This document shows positions 12,144 to 23,385 of a stretch of DNA of 64,000 nt, piece by piece. A model generated the notes under the pieces. It did not search any database. It was not told the origin of the DNA and saw only the letters and a list, made by a program, of their open reading frames with translations. The DNA comes from Micractinium sp. NFX-FRZ (taxonomy: Eukaryota; Chlorophyta; Trebouxiophyceae; Chlorellales; Chlorellaceae). The DNA is taken from positions 1 to 64,000 of the forward strand of contig JAPTJF010000339.1 of assembly GCA_029339195.1 (NCBI GenBank), written 5' to 3'. How positions within the stretch are numbered: position 1 is the first letter of the stretch; each line of letters starts with the position of its first letter. The translations under genes and the position numbers were made by a program.

Positions 12144-15100
12144 TCAGGTTGTGGCCCACATTGATCCGCAGGTATACATCACTGCCGCCAGCAGCAGCAG
12201 CAAGCAGAACTGGTTAGCCTGCAGGTGGCACGAAGCAGGCACAAGGGTGAGAGGGGTTGCCACGAAACTGTCGGGTTTCATGTTGCATTCAAATGTTGCA
12301 TTCGAGTGCAAACCAAACATATGGCCTGCTCGGGCCACCTGGCTGTGTAAGCGCCTTCCCAACCTTCACTGTCCCACTTGTTCAACCCACCTGTGCCCAA
12401 CGCCACACTGAAGCCTGATCAGCCCACCGCCAGCGCTTTGCTGTGCCAGCGACATCTGCAGCCCACCCCCGCTGCAGCCCCCGCCACATGCTCCAGTGCC
12501 CGGCCGCCACCCTCCGCCAGTGAATCAGTGCGTATTGTGATGCGGCCTGCTGCTTGGTCACCTCCGCTGCGCCAAGAGCGTGCGCGTGCCGCTCCTGCTC
12601 CAGCTGCCCCTGAACCGCTGCCAGCGCCGCCGCTGCCTCGCCCAGCTGGGCAGCCGCCCCTGATGCCTGCTGGGCACGCGCCTCACGCTCCTGCTCCAGC
12701 TGCGCAAGTACCGCCGCTGCCTCCCTGCCGGCCATGGCCTGTGCATCTGCAGCTTGCAGCTGAAGAATCAAACACGCAGGCATTTGGGGGGTCAAGTGAA
12801 GCAGCGACGGTCAAAGGGACAGGCCGGGTGCAAAGGAGGCAGCAGGCCCTTCCCCCCCTTCCATCAAGTTCGTAATCCAGCCGCCGACCGCATGAGCTCA
12901 CCCGCATGGCGAACTCTTGCAGCAGCTGCTCCTCCAGTGCTGCAAGCTCTTGGGTCTTGCCATTTAGCGCATCATGCAGCGACGCCATCTGCGCAGAAAA
13001 GAGGGGAAGCCGCGGCAGGGCACGGATTGTTGTTGCAGCGGAGCCCCTTCCCCATGAATCTACCCCTGGCTCATGCAACTGGCACTGCGTGCATGCATGC
13101 AGCAGCATCTCATGCTGTGCTCTGCGCTGTGGCCTAAGCAAGTGTGCTGCAGCCGGCGGGACAAAGCAGCCGTAGAGTGGAGGGAAGGATGCGCGCAACA
13201 TGCACATCTGGTGCAGGTCACCTCGACAGGTTCTGCACCCACCTGCTGGTGTTGCTTGGTCTCGGTGGCAGCCGCGCACTCCAGCTGCTCCCGCAGCGCC
13301 CGCAGCTCCTCATTCCAACGTGCAGCAGCAGTCGCCTGGAAATAAAAGGGGAATGGTACTCTCACAAAAGGCGAACCATACAGCGTGTGACACCAGCTGT
13401 GGAAGCAAGATGGAAGAAGTGCATGAGGGGTGCAACGTGGCGCATGCATGCCCGCACAGCAGGAGCATCATGCCCACTCCGCGCACGCCCCAATTCAAAG
13501 CGCATGCGCCCTGCCCCCTTACCGCAGCGGCCGAATCGGTGGTACTCTGCCCATCCAGCTGCTGTACTGTGGCGCAAGCCACCCTCAGGTGCTCCTGGAA
13601 CTCTATGTCCGCTGCGTCCAGCTGTGTCTCCTGCAGAGGTGCACCAGATGGCACAGTGTCATTGCAGGAGCACTTGCGCGACACCCAAAACCTAGCAGGA
13701 ATACAGCCTTGCTTGCCTACAGTGGGGGACACGAGGAGGGCAGAAATACCACTGTCCACAGCACTGCACAGCTGCATATGCACGGCACGTCCTGCAGCGA
13801 AGCCCCACCATGCACTACAGTACCAATGAGCAATGCACAGGTCCGCCAGGGCCCTGCCGCGCTGCACCATGGAACCCACTGGCTGCAGGCAGAGGGAAAG
13901 CAGCAGCGGGAGCGCATCGGTCCCCTTTCAGCCCTGCAACTCCCCAGCTCACCTTGTAAGCGGCGGCCTCTTCAGCGTCCTCCGCACGCGCCCGCTCCTC
14001 GGCCAGCAAGGCCTGCAGCTCGCGCTCACGATCCGCCAATGCCACCTGTGGGGAAGAAGCGGAGAGACGGCGCGTGTGCCTTGATTGCGGCGTGGCGATA
14101 CAGGTCCGGCACACCACGCCACCGCTGGTACATGCAGCTTAAAAAGAAATAGCTACCCCCTATAGTTTATACACATGTACAGGTGCCCACCCAGCACACG
14201 CACCCCGCCTACCACCACCACCATCACCACATGCACACACACTTCTCGCTCATCACACCCCGGGGCCCATAGGAACCCCATGCCCCCACTTCTCACCGCC
14301 TCCTCGCCCCAGCCGTCCAGAGCTGCCGCCAGCTGTGCGTCGAGGTCGCTGCCATCGCTGCGGGCCGCCGCCAGCTGCGCCTCCAAAGCGATCGCCTGCA
14401 ACGTGGAAAGTGCAGAGGGTGCCAGTGCAGGGTGAATCAGAGTGCTGAGTGCACTGACCCTGTGGCCAAAGTCAGCTCGAACATGTGGGGGAGACGACAG
14501 GGGCTCAGGTATGCACGGAGCAGCAGGCAGGGCAGAGCGGAGCAGGCACTCCACACCCTGTTGGCAGTGCACTCACTTTTGGCAAGCAATAGTGCCGTGA
14601 TCAGATCTGCGCAGGTGCCTAGGAGCTGTGCAGCACAGACCACATACTTGCTGGGATTTGGCACCCCCTGGCCCACCTTGACAGCTGCAGCCACCGCGCA
14701 CGACTCCACCTCTTCCAGCTCCCCCCGCATCGTCTGCGTCTCAGCCTTCCCCACCGCTGCTGCCCGCTCCTGCGGCAACAGCAGTCAGGCCAGGCCAGGC
14801 AGGCAAAGCCAAGACAAGCGTGTCTGTCAGCCAGCATCAAGTATTGGTAAGGGGAGGTGGGCCCCGGGAACAGTGACGAGGCTCTGTGCACTCCCCCCAG
14901 AACATCCCACCCCCTGCTCCCTCACCGCGTCCAGCCGGCGCTCTGTCTCGCCAGCCAGCTGTGCCTGCAGCGCCTGCACCTGCGTCGTCAGCTGCTGGTT
15001 CGCGTTGCGTGCCGCACCCAGCTCCCCAGTCAGGTGCACCACCTGCGAAGGGCATACTGTGGATGGTGTCACACACACGGAAGGTAGGGGGCGTGCCGAT

Positions 15101-18100
15101 GCCAGGCCAAGGCACACAAGCTGGCCGGCTCAAACAGGGGAGCGGGGGCGGGCGCGAGGGTCAGGGCATGCACTGCCCCCGCGCCAGTGCGGTGCTGCGC
15201 CGGACATACAGCACCTCCCCACCGTACCTTGAGCGCTGTTGCCGACTCGGCCAGCACCGCTCCTGCCAACACCTCTTCCATCCGCCGCAGCAGCTCCTTC
15301 TGGTCGGCGTCCTCTACTGCTGCACGCTTCTGCACTTGCATGGAAACGGCAAGGCGTGCCTTAGCTCGCAGAAGTAGGACGAAACATGGTGGGTGCACTT
15401 GGAGGGCAAATGGCGCAACACATGGAGAGATGCACAGCGGGCCCCGCTACACGAAAGAGCAGGCGGTGCCGTGCGGCGGAGACTAGTGGCTTGGATGCTG
15501 CTGCACGCCTACCAGACAACACAGCTGCCCCCTCACCATATCCAAGATGTGTGTGTTCAGCACGCCCATGGGCATGTTGAAGTCGCATGTGAGGTCCTGC
15601 AGTGAAGGGAGCATGGGAGGAATTTGAGAGGCAGCGGAGTGCCGCATAACTACAGACGGGGTACAATGGGGTGTCAAGCAACCACAGCAGAGCACGGCTA
15701 AGCGCAGCGAATGAAAGCAGGCCATGGGGCTAGGTGCAGAGGCAGAAGGGGCCAGGTCTGGCGACACACAGCACTGCACTGCGCTGTATAAGCAACCGCC
15801 AGCCCTCAGACCACTGTCCTTAAAAGTCACCTTCAGGCTGTCCAGGAAGCGCACCGCGCTGCCGTAGACCGGTGCGCTGCTGCTGGCGGGGGTGCTGCTG
15901 ACATCAGGCATCGAGGGGGCCTCTCCCTGCAAGCATGGCAGCAGTCAAGGCAGGTGAACGGCACGGAGGTCATGCCTCACACGGAAGCAATGTGGGCAGT
16001 GCAAAGGTGCCCATCTCTGGCCGGCGCAGAGCGTCGTGCACTCAGCGGCAAAACATGCACTTACGTCGGGGTCTGCTCTCGACACCAGCGCTGACAGCCC
16101 CGCCAGGAGCCCCTTTGCCACTGCTGCCTGCTGGCCCACCTCTGCCACCGTGTGCTGTGCTGCTGATGCCTCGGCCTGCACTGCTGTCAGCTGCTGCAGC
16201 AACCGCTGGTTTGCTGTGAGCAGCTGATCCATCTGCTTCTGCGCCATTTGTTGAGCAGCACGCGCCTGCCCAGCTGCGGCTTCTGCCGCTGCCACCCGCT
16301 CGTTGGCCTGCACTGCCAGTGCCTCCAGCTCGGCAAGGCGCTGCTTGAACGCCGCCACAGCATCTTCCTGCTGCCGGCAGGCAGCAGCCTGCTCTGCCGC
16401 CTTCTCTGCCGCCTGCTGCACGCTCTGGGTGAGCTGCAGCTGCAGCGTCGCACCCTGCGGTTGATCAAGGGGACGCAGTAGCAAATGTGTGAGATCCAGT
16501 TTTCTACCAAACATGCACGCAGCCCCTCCCTGCACACTGGTCTCCAGGTGTTGCCCTCAAGCGTGCCCCTTAACATATGGCACCCTTCCCTCCCCACCTC
16601 AGTCTGCAGGTCGCTCACAATGCGCTCCAGCTCATAGAACTGCAGTGGAAACAGCCAGGACAGAGTCCACCTTCAGTTGGGGTGGGCAGCTGCCTGCAGG
16701 GCCTCGTCGGCAGCTGCACCGCGCGCGGGTGGACTCACGCAACAGGGACACAGGCGGCAGCAGCATCGGCCGCAGTGCAGTGCCTTGCTCCTATCAGATC
16801 AAACAGGGTGCATGCCCATATGATGCTGTTGCAGTGCCTACCTTGATGCGCTCCTTCTCTGCCCGCCGCTCCACTTTCTTGAACGTCTTCCGTGCAGCTG
16901 CCAGTTTATGCTCCGCATCCTCTGCCTGCGCGGCGGGCGCGAGGCAGGGAAGTTGCTGGGCCAGGGCACAGTGAAGAGCAGCGGCATTGGGTATTGGCTC
17001 ATGGGCACACCGAGGCAGCCCTAGCCAGTCCCAACGCTTTGAGCGCACTCAGCCAGGCAGCCGCCAGGCACCCCACACACACATGGACCTCGTGACTTGC
17101 TCACCCTGCGGCGCTCCATCTCAGCGTCTGCCTTGAGCGCAGATGCCTCGTCCTCAGCTGCCTCCAACTTCACCCGCATGTCTCTCGAGTGCCCCTTGTA
17201 GACTGCAGACCACTCGGTCGCATGTGCCGCCTTCAAGACAGTAAGATAAGGGGGGGAAGGCAGGCAGTGGGGACCAGCAGGCTACATTGGACGTTGGAAG
17301 GACAGACCCCCCATGAGCTCTTGGCTGCCGCTGCCCGTACACGCGTTGATTGTGTGGTTAAGGCCACCATGCAGCCGTCGGCCCTGCCCTGCCTCACCAG
17401 TTTTTCGGCCACTAGCAGCTTGTCCAGCGTCTCCTCCAGTTGTGCCTGTGTGCCGCCTGCCTGCTTATGCAGCTCCTCCATCTGAAAATAAGGCAGGGGA
17501 AACGTGCACACAAGGTTAAAGGCTTGAAATGCCTTCTGAGAGGATATGTCTGTGTTATGTGCACAAGCAGCCTGACAGGCAGGAAACAGGTGTGTACCAC
17601 CGCCGCTTGCTGCCTCGAGTCTGCCCTGGGCGGTGCACCAACAGGACTCCTCACCTCATCCATGGCGGCACCGTGCTCGCTCCTGAGCCGGGCATTCTCA
17701 CTGCGCAGCTGCTTCACCTCCTTTACCTGAGCAAGAGGAATGTGTGGGTTACTAGTAAGACGTGATTTGAGTGCCTGGGCACATGCGAATGCCTTTGCAG
17801 TGCTCACTGCTTCCCACACAGGAGGCTCCAATGCCAGGGAGCAGGCCGTAAAGCACCCACCTCAGCAAGCAGCCTGCAGCACTCGGGGCAGCCACTCATG
17901 TGACTGTTTCCAGCTTGCCCTGCATTCTCCTGCAGGAAAAACAGTGGTCACAGTGCTGGCTGGTCAGTAGTGTGCGGCAGGCCCAGCCACGCCCGCCAGC
18001 TCAGCCAGCACAGCACCCACCAACCACAACAAGGCAAGAGGCTTTGACCTCACCTTCATGGCCTCCATCTCGTCCGTGGCCTCCATCACCTCGGCTGTAT

Positions 18101-18140
18101 GCACGCTTCTGCAGGACAGAACGATGGAGTGAGCACGCAT
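12144..18140 (-). CDS. Golgin-like tail-anchored coiled-coil protein, 724 aa
   Basis: Twenty exons: 18140-18054, 17929-17861, 17726-17655, 17481-17398, 17230-17105, 16925-16842, 16639-16598, 16454-16065, 15926-15831, 15596-15537, 15329-15228, 15042-14926, 14769-14677, 14395-14297, 14045-13953, 13630-13523, 13335-13243, 12988-12902, 12759-12562, 12218-12144. Every exon is a multiple of three, so all 19 introns are phase 0. The start ATG is immediately preceded by an in-frame TAA. A small Cys cluster (GCPECC, about residues 42-47) is followed by an almost unbroken Ala/Gln/Glu coiled coil (about 53-700). The C-terminus is a hydrophobic anchor (FCLLLLLAAVMYTC) with a short tail. This architecture resembles tail-anchored golgins or other tethers, but no diagnostic motif is visible. 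The final junction (12562 to 12218) was chosen because it keeps frame and supplies the anchor. Confidence 0.7.
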
Positions 18141-19873
18141 TTAGAGTCGAATGTCTGCACCCGCATGTTTCAGCGGCAGCAGCAGCGGCGGCGGCAGCGG
18201 CAGCGGCGGCTGGATGGAACCAGGCGTGAAAATGGGGGCGGCCAAAAACTGCATTCTCAGCATGCCAGGCGGGCGTGATCGCACAGTGCGTGCACGTTGG
18301 CTGGACTTTGGTGGCAGGAAAGGCTGCAGAAACACCGAGACGCCTGCAACACCCTGCCGCCATGTTGCCCCTGCCGGCCCCAACTTGGTGCGGCCGGCAG
18401 CGGCGCCCCTCACCGGTTTCTAGTGGCGCGAATAAGTTGGTAAATGAAAGCTCAGAACGCGGGGCTTCCGCCAGGGCGGGTCAACCGGCTGCCGCGACAG
18501 CTCCTCCGAGAGCGGTCGACGTGCTGCAGATGTGTCGGGATGCAAGCCAAAAGGCGATGCGATGTGAAGATGGCGCTGGGCGTGTGAAAATGGGCAAATT
18601 TCCACCTGCGGCGCTCAGCACGCTGCCGCAGCGGCGGCCTGGCACTGTCCAGCACACTCGCACCGCGTTGCACAGATGCCCTGCCCTCATTTCTGTGGGG
18701 ACAACACCGCGACATAACATCGTCCAACTGCCATTGGTGTGGATAGAAGACAATAAATACTCACGGTGGCGCAGGGAGGATTCACGGCCAGACGGCAGAC
18801 ACTGCCGCTGTTGGCCGTGGCCGGGACTGCGGGACTTGTTGAGGCTGACACGTAAACAAGTTAGCAAATAACGAACTGCCACAACAAATAGGTTTGCGGA
18901 TTTGAGGGGTGTGTCTATATGCCGCTCCAGACTGGCGCAGCGCACCGCCGCCGCCGCCGGGCGGGCAGCCGCCATCAGCCCTGGCACGTGGGCCGCCAGG
19001 AAACGAAGGACGTCGGCACTCGTCCCAACGCAGCAGTGTGTTCTCTGGGGCGGCCAAGCGGTGACCTGGCGCGCTTTCAGAGGCTGAGGTGGGCGGGCGA
19101 GCACATACTGCGCTGTGCTTTCATGACATTGAGATCAACATATTTAAGTCAGGCTGAACAGTAGTAGCAGCCGCCGACGCCAAGAGGCAGGCGTGCTGCG
19201 TGCATGCTGGGGCGGTGGCAGTGGCTGCTTGACCGCCGGATTGTGCTGAGGCATGCCCCCGCCGTGTTCAGCAAGCAGGCTGCGCTGGTGACGTGTGCAG
19301 TTTCATAAAACGCCTCTATCGACAATACGAACGTCTTATACCGAGGAAGCACCATGCAGTGTACTCCGCTTACAAGTACTGGTGCAGTGCAACGGCTGTA
19401 CCAGTAGCAGTGGCAGCGGAATGGCTAGACTCATGACGCGCAGCAGCTGCAGTCGCTCACAAGCATCCTCATCAACTGCTGCAATGCAGGTCTCAGACTG
19501 CGTATCAACAGTCTGCCAGGCACCCATGCCGCAGACAGCAGGTGGCATGCTCCGAGCATGAAGCTCACCGGATGGGGAGGGCGGGGGGCTTCTGCACCAG
19601 CCAGTGCCAGGGACGTGACCTGCTGCAGCCAAATGCCGGAATGTACCTCGGAGATGGCCCTAACCATGTGAACTCGACATGCAAGGTGGGCGACACGCTG
19701 AAGCCGACTTGAAGCCACTCTGAATATGCCGTTTTGGGACTATGCCCAGTCAGCTCTGTGGGGCAGCTCGTGTGCAGCTTGAGGGGGGCCAGAAGAGACT
19801 TGACAGCTAATCGGCTCCTCAGCACCCAGTGTGTGTGCCCACAAGGTTGGGCGATAGAGAAAATCCGGCAGCC
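18141..19873. other. Divergent intergenic region, no gene seen
   Basis: This 1.7 kb lies between the starts of a minus and a plus gene and should hold both promoters and 5' UTRs. It has a (GCC)n tract near 18175-18215. Its open frames are short and have no convincing splice pairs. Confidence 0.45.
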
Positions 19874-20902
19874 ATGGCAGCCTCGGTTGATGCTATGGTT
19901 CAGCGAGCTTTGGAGATGTCCCAGCCAGTCAGGAACACGATTGGGGCCCACGCAGTGAGTAGCAAGGGGCCGGTGCCCGAGAGGTTGCCTGTGGAGGCCT
20001 GGAGCTCTGCTCCCTTGGCCTCCCTATAATTGACCTAGGACGCCTTTCTTGAAGCAGCTGGGAGCATGGCGGTGGCCCCTACTGCCTCTGAGCGCTTGCC
20101 AAAAGCAGGGGCTCTCCCCCCGCGCTCACCGCCCTTCGCCACCTCCCGCCTGGCCTTTCCTGCTGCGCCTGCAGGAAGCTCTGGCGTTGCTGGCCCCCTT
20201 CTGCAACCCCGCCCTGCCAGCGGACCCTGTGCGGGCAGCCAAGGCATTCCGCAATGTAGCGCTGCGCAGCCATGCACACCGCGCTGCACTGCGGAGCGTG
20301 CCCTTCTCCTTACAGCTGCCGGTGCCAGAGCTGACCAGTGGCGGCAAGCTGGGCAGCTGCCTCAGGCAGTGGATGAGCGGCATCAACCTGGCGTACCTCT
20401 TTCTTGGCAGTCAACAGAAGGAGGCAGTTACAAAGCAGCAGGCGGCAACGGCAGGCGATTTGCTGGCCGACACCGCACCAGGGCTGTGCGGCAAAGTGCA
20501 GCGGCTCACGGTGGAGCAGGTGCGGGCCGAGGAGCTGCAGCTGGTGCTGCCAGCCAGGGAGGGGCTGCAGCTCTCAAGCCACGCCTCTCTTACGCCGGCA
20601 CTGCTGGCAACGCTGGCCAGCAGCGGCGTGCAGCGCGGTGAGCTGGCAGCGCACACGTTTTCGGTTCAGCACCCCAGCCTGGGCCACTCTGTGCTCGTCG
20701 GCACTGAGCAGCTCTCCTGCCAGCTGCCCCGTCCCCCAGTGCACGGCATGCCCGCCAGGCTGGGCAGGCCGAGCGGCAAGGGGATGCCACCCGTCCTACT
20801 GCTGGCGGCACACACCCGCATGACCAGGATTCACCTGGCGGCATGGCAGTGGCGGTGGCTGTTGCCGCTGCCATTGCAGCTGTGGTGCACCTGCCCAAGT
20901 AG
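19874..20902 (+). CDS. Small unknown protein with C-terminal membrane anchor, 240 aa
   Basis: Exons 19874-19954, 20175-20637 and 20724-20902. The first donor (GCA-GTGAGT) and the acceptor CTGCAG-GAAGC are strong. The second intron (GTGAGC...CTGCCAG, 86 nt; an acceptor at 20711 also fits) is inferred. Without it the frame runs on into an unlikely Trp/Arg-rich tail. With it the protein ends in a Pro/Ser/Gln linker and a hydrophobic stretch, MAVAVAVAAAIAAVV, just before HLPK-stop, a typical tail anchor. Residues 28-180 are leucine-rich and probably helical (RLTVEQVRAEELQLVLP). I do not recognise the family. It converges on NUS1, with a candidate TGTAA at 21088. Confidence 0.6.
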
Positions 20903-21676
20903 GCAGATGGAAGCAGCACACAGAGGGGCATGTGTACAGGCAAGACCCACCGAGCGCAGACACCCGCAGCAGCGCAGGGCAGCACAGGGAAGCTGACAAT
21001 GCAGCAGCGCAACAGCCGCCACCAACCTGTTTCCAGGTTCCAACTTTTGTGTTCATGCAGATGCGTGCATACATACATGTAGTTGCGTGTAAGGTTCTGA
21101 GAGCACCAGTCGACATGCCAATGCACCAGTGCAGGTGCCAGACTGTTTGTGCTCATTGCATGCGGAGCACAACATGTTGACATAAGTAGAGACAGGATGC
21201 AGAAACTGCACAAGCGTGGCAGGACCACCACCAGAGTGCCTCGGCCATGACCTGCCACATATGCCGGGCTTGGGGAGAGGGCTGGCTGTCGTGGCAGACT
21301 GCCCCGCCAGCCGGTTTCCAAGAACCGACTCAATGGGCACTGCACGACGGCATGCACCAGCGCCCCAGCGGTACCATCTGGTGAGTGTTCAACGTGTCCC
21401 AGCACCCGGCTATAAAGCAATGGGGCTCGTGCACACACCATCTCCCAGCGGCACCGAGCGATTTTTTTTCCCCGCCCACCCTGCCCAGCTCCCCCAGCAG
21501 ACCTGCGACTTGCTGCCTTGGTCCGCAGGCGGGTTAATAATTGTTCCTTGTTGAGAAGCAGAACATATGTGGCAGAAAGAGGAGGCTGTGTGTGTAGCAG
21601 CACATGTGGCCAGGGTCTGATAGACAAGGGTGTATCGAATGGAGGACTTGCAATGAACCTAAACAGGCCGCACACT
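20903..21676. other. Convergent 3' intergenic region
   Basis: 774 bp between the stops of a plus and a minus gene. It holds a plus-strand TGTAA at 21088-21092. The long antisense frame crossing it is treated as a shadow, because it also runs antisense through the coding exons of the plus-strand gene. Confidence 0.5.
21088..21092 (+). terminator. Candidate TGTAA poly(A) signal
   Basis: TGTAA about 186 nt past the TAG of the tail-anchored protein gene. Confidence 0.45.
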
Positions 21677-23105
21677 TCACTTGCCCCAGCGCTGCTTGGT
21701 GCCGCAGAAGCGGCGCAGAGCGGCATCCAGCGCCTGCCTGCCCTGCAGCCCTTCCAGAGGGCCCACGCCGTAGATCTCAGAGGCCCGCACCGCCCAGGCA
21801 GGGAAGCCCGCCAGCGTCAGCGCCGGGCCCGTCACCTGCGGGGGTGCGTATGAAAAGCAAGAGCAGCTGTATTTAATGCAGGTACAGGGCCAGGCTGGGG
21901 CAATGCTGCGGAGCCAATGGCAGGGCACCAAGGCACATGGGCATGCGTGAGGGCCGCTGGCAGGCAGCGCACCAAGGCAGGGGATGCAGGAACACACACA
22001 CACTCGCACACATGCTGGGTTCATGGCAGCAGTTGACTTTACATGTGCTTGGACAGCAGGAGCTCACCAGCACAAAGTCTGGCTCGGCGCCCGCCAGTGG
22101 CCCTGCTGCTGCCTGCAGCCGCTCCCGCAGCCGCGTTGGTGCTGCAATTGCCGCATCAAGCGCGGATGACAGGTCGGTTGCACTGTCTCTCGCGCCGCCA
22201 GCGGCTGGCTGCTGCTCTGCCTGCTGCCCACAGGAGCTCCCCGCAGCTCCCGCCGCCTCCGCTCCTTCTGCCCACCACGTTGCTGCACCTGCCGCCAGCA
22301 GCGGCCACTCCCCGTCTGCTGCTGCCAGCAGCACAGCCTGCAAGCTGCCGCCATTCTCCCCGCCAGGCTCCTGCCATTCTGCTGCTGCTGCTGCTGCCGT
22401 CCCCCGCTGAGGGCGCCACCCGACTTGTAGCTGCACACCGCCTGTCAGCCGTTGCTGCAGCAGCTGCAGCTCCAGCTGCCGGAGCTGGGGAACTTGCTGC
22501 AAGCAGCCTGCTGGCTCATACACGACCACAAGACGGAAGCCTCGATCATGTGCCCTGCAAAAGGGGAAGAGGGGCAAGCGGGCGCAGCAGGCTGTCAGGC
22601 TGTGGCGGAGCGGGGCGGGAGACAATAGCAAGGAGATGGGCTCAGTGCAATGTGGAAGCGATTGGGTTCAGCAACAAGTGCGGCACACAGGTACTGGGTG
22701 CAAGCTGCCGATGGATAGGGCGGGCAAGCACCATGCCTGCTGGCTGTGGCAGCAGACACGTGCGACCCCACGGCACACCCCAGGAGCTCATGGCGCTCAC
22801 CAGGCAAGCAGTCGCCCCAGCGCCTCTGCTGCCGCCGGCCAGCCGGCATCTGCAATATCTTCTGCTATAGCTACTCCCAAGATGGTGGGCGGCCGCGGCC
22901 GGGTGCCTACGTGCTCACGCGGCGGCAGAGCAAACAGCGCCGCCAGCACAGGCCGAAGGAGCGGCGCCGCCGCCGCCAGTCGCCCCGCTGCCAGGGAGCC
23001 CAGCCCGAGCAGGGCACGTCCCGCGGCGTGCAGGCGGACTATCAGCGCCAATATGACATAGATGGTGCCATGCAGGGCTGGCAAGAAGAGGTCTACAAGC
23101 AGCAT
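21677..23105 (-). CDS. NUS1: NUS1/NgBR-like subunit of cis-prenyltransferase
   Basis: Exons 23105-22801, 22554-22068 and 21835-21677 give 316 aa. NUS1 is the non-catalytic partner of dehydrodolichyl diphosphate synthase at the ER membrane; the pair makes the polyprenyl chain of dolichol (LEW1 in Arabidopsis). The N-terminus is hydrophobic (VDLFLPALHGTIYVILALIV), fitting the family's membrane anchor. The undecaprenyl-synthase-like fold follows (WAHDRGFRLVVVYEP). The last exon has the hallmarks LTLAGFPAWAVRASEIY and ends QRWGK, so the C-terminal R-x-G motif needed for activity of the heteromer is present (residues 313-315). A long Ala/Gln/Ser insertion in exon 2 is unusual. The start is the first ATG; further upstream the frame offers only non-ATG codons. 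It diverges from the BPL_N gene. Confidence 0.85.
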
Positions 23106-23385
23106 TGCCGCGGCTCTGGCGGTGCAGGGCCTCAAACGCAAGGGGCGCTATTTGGAAATTGCAAAATGCATGTTGTGATTGCTAGATGGCCGCTGACCGC
23201 GCAGAGAGGGCGCGAGGCCTCCGTGTCGTGCGTGCTGCGCTCGGAGTGCACTGACCCTCTGTCTTCGCTGCCCGTAGCCCCATCATCGGCTTTTTCCGCT
23301 CCCGTTGCCTCCACGTGCTGCGCTGAGCTTTCTATTCGTAATCCCAAGCAGTCTGGCGCGCTGGCGCCCAGCCCTTCAGGGGAGC

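Noticed and set aside
12382..12561. Continuation of the last long coiled-coil exon to a stop at 12382
   Set aside because: The translated tail is Trp/Arg-rich and unlike the rest. A GTGACC donor at 12561 joined to the acceptor at 12218 keeps frame and supplies a membrane anchor.
18173..18215. (GCC)n tract that could encode polyalanine/proline
   Set aside because: It is upstream of the start of the coiled-coil gene, beyond an in-frame stop, and is treated as 5' leader or promoter sequence.
20590..21726. Long open frame on the minus strand (378 codons)
   Set aside because: It is antisense to the coding exons of the tail-anchored protein and runs across both intergenic sequence and the NUS1 terminus. 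High GC makes such frames common. Composition is Arg/Cys/Pro-rich without domain text.
23105..23141. Longer NUS1 start upstream
   Set aside because: The in-frame extension begins with TTG, not ATG; a hydrophobic segment starts soon after the ATG at 23105.
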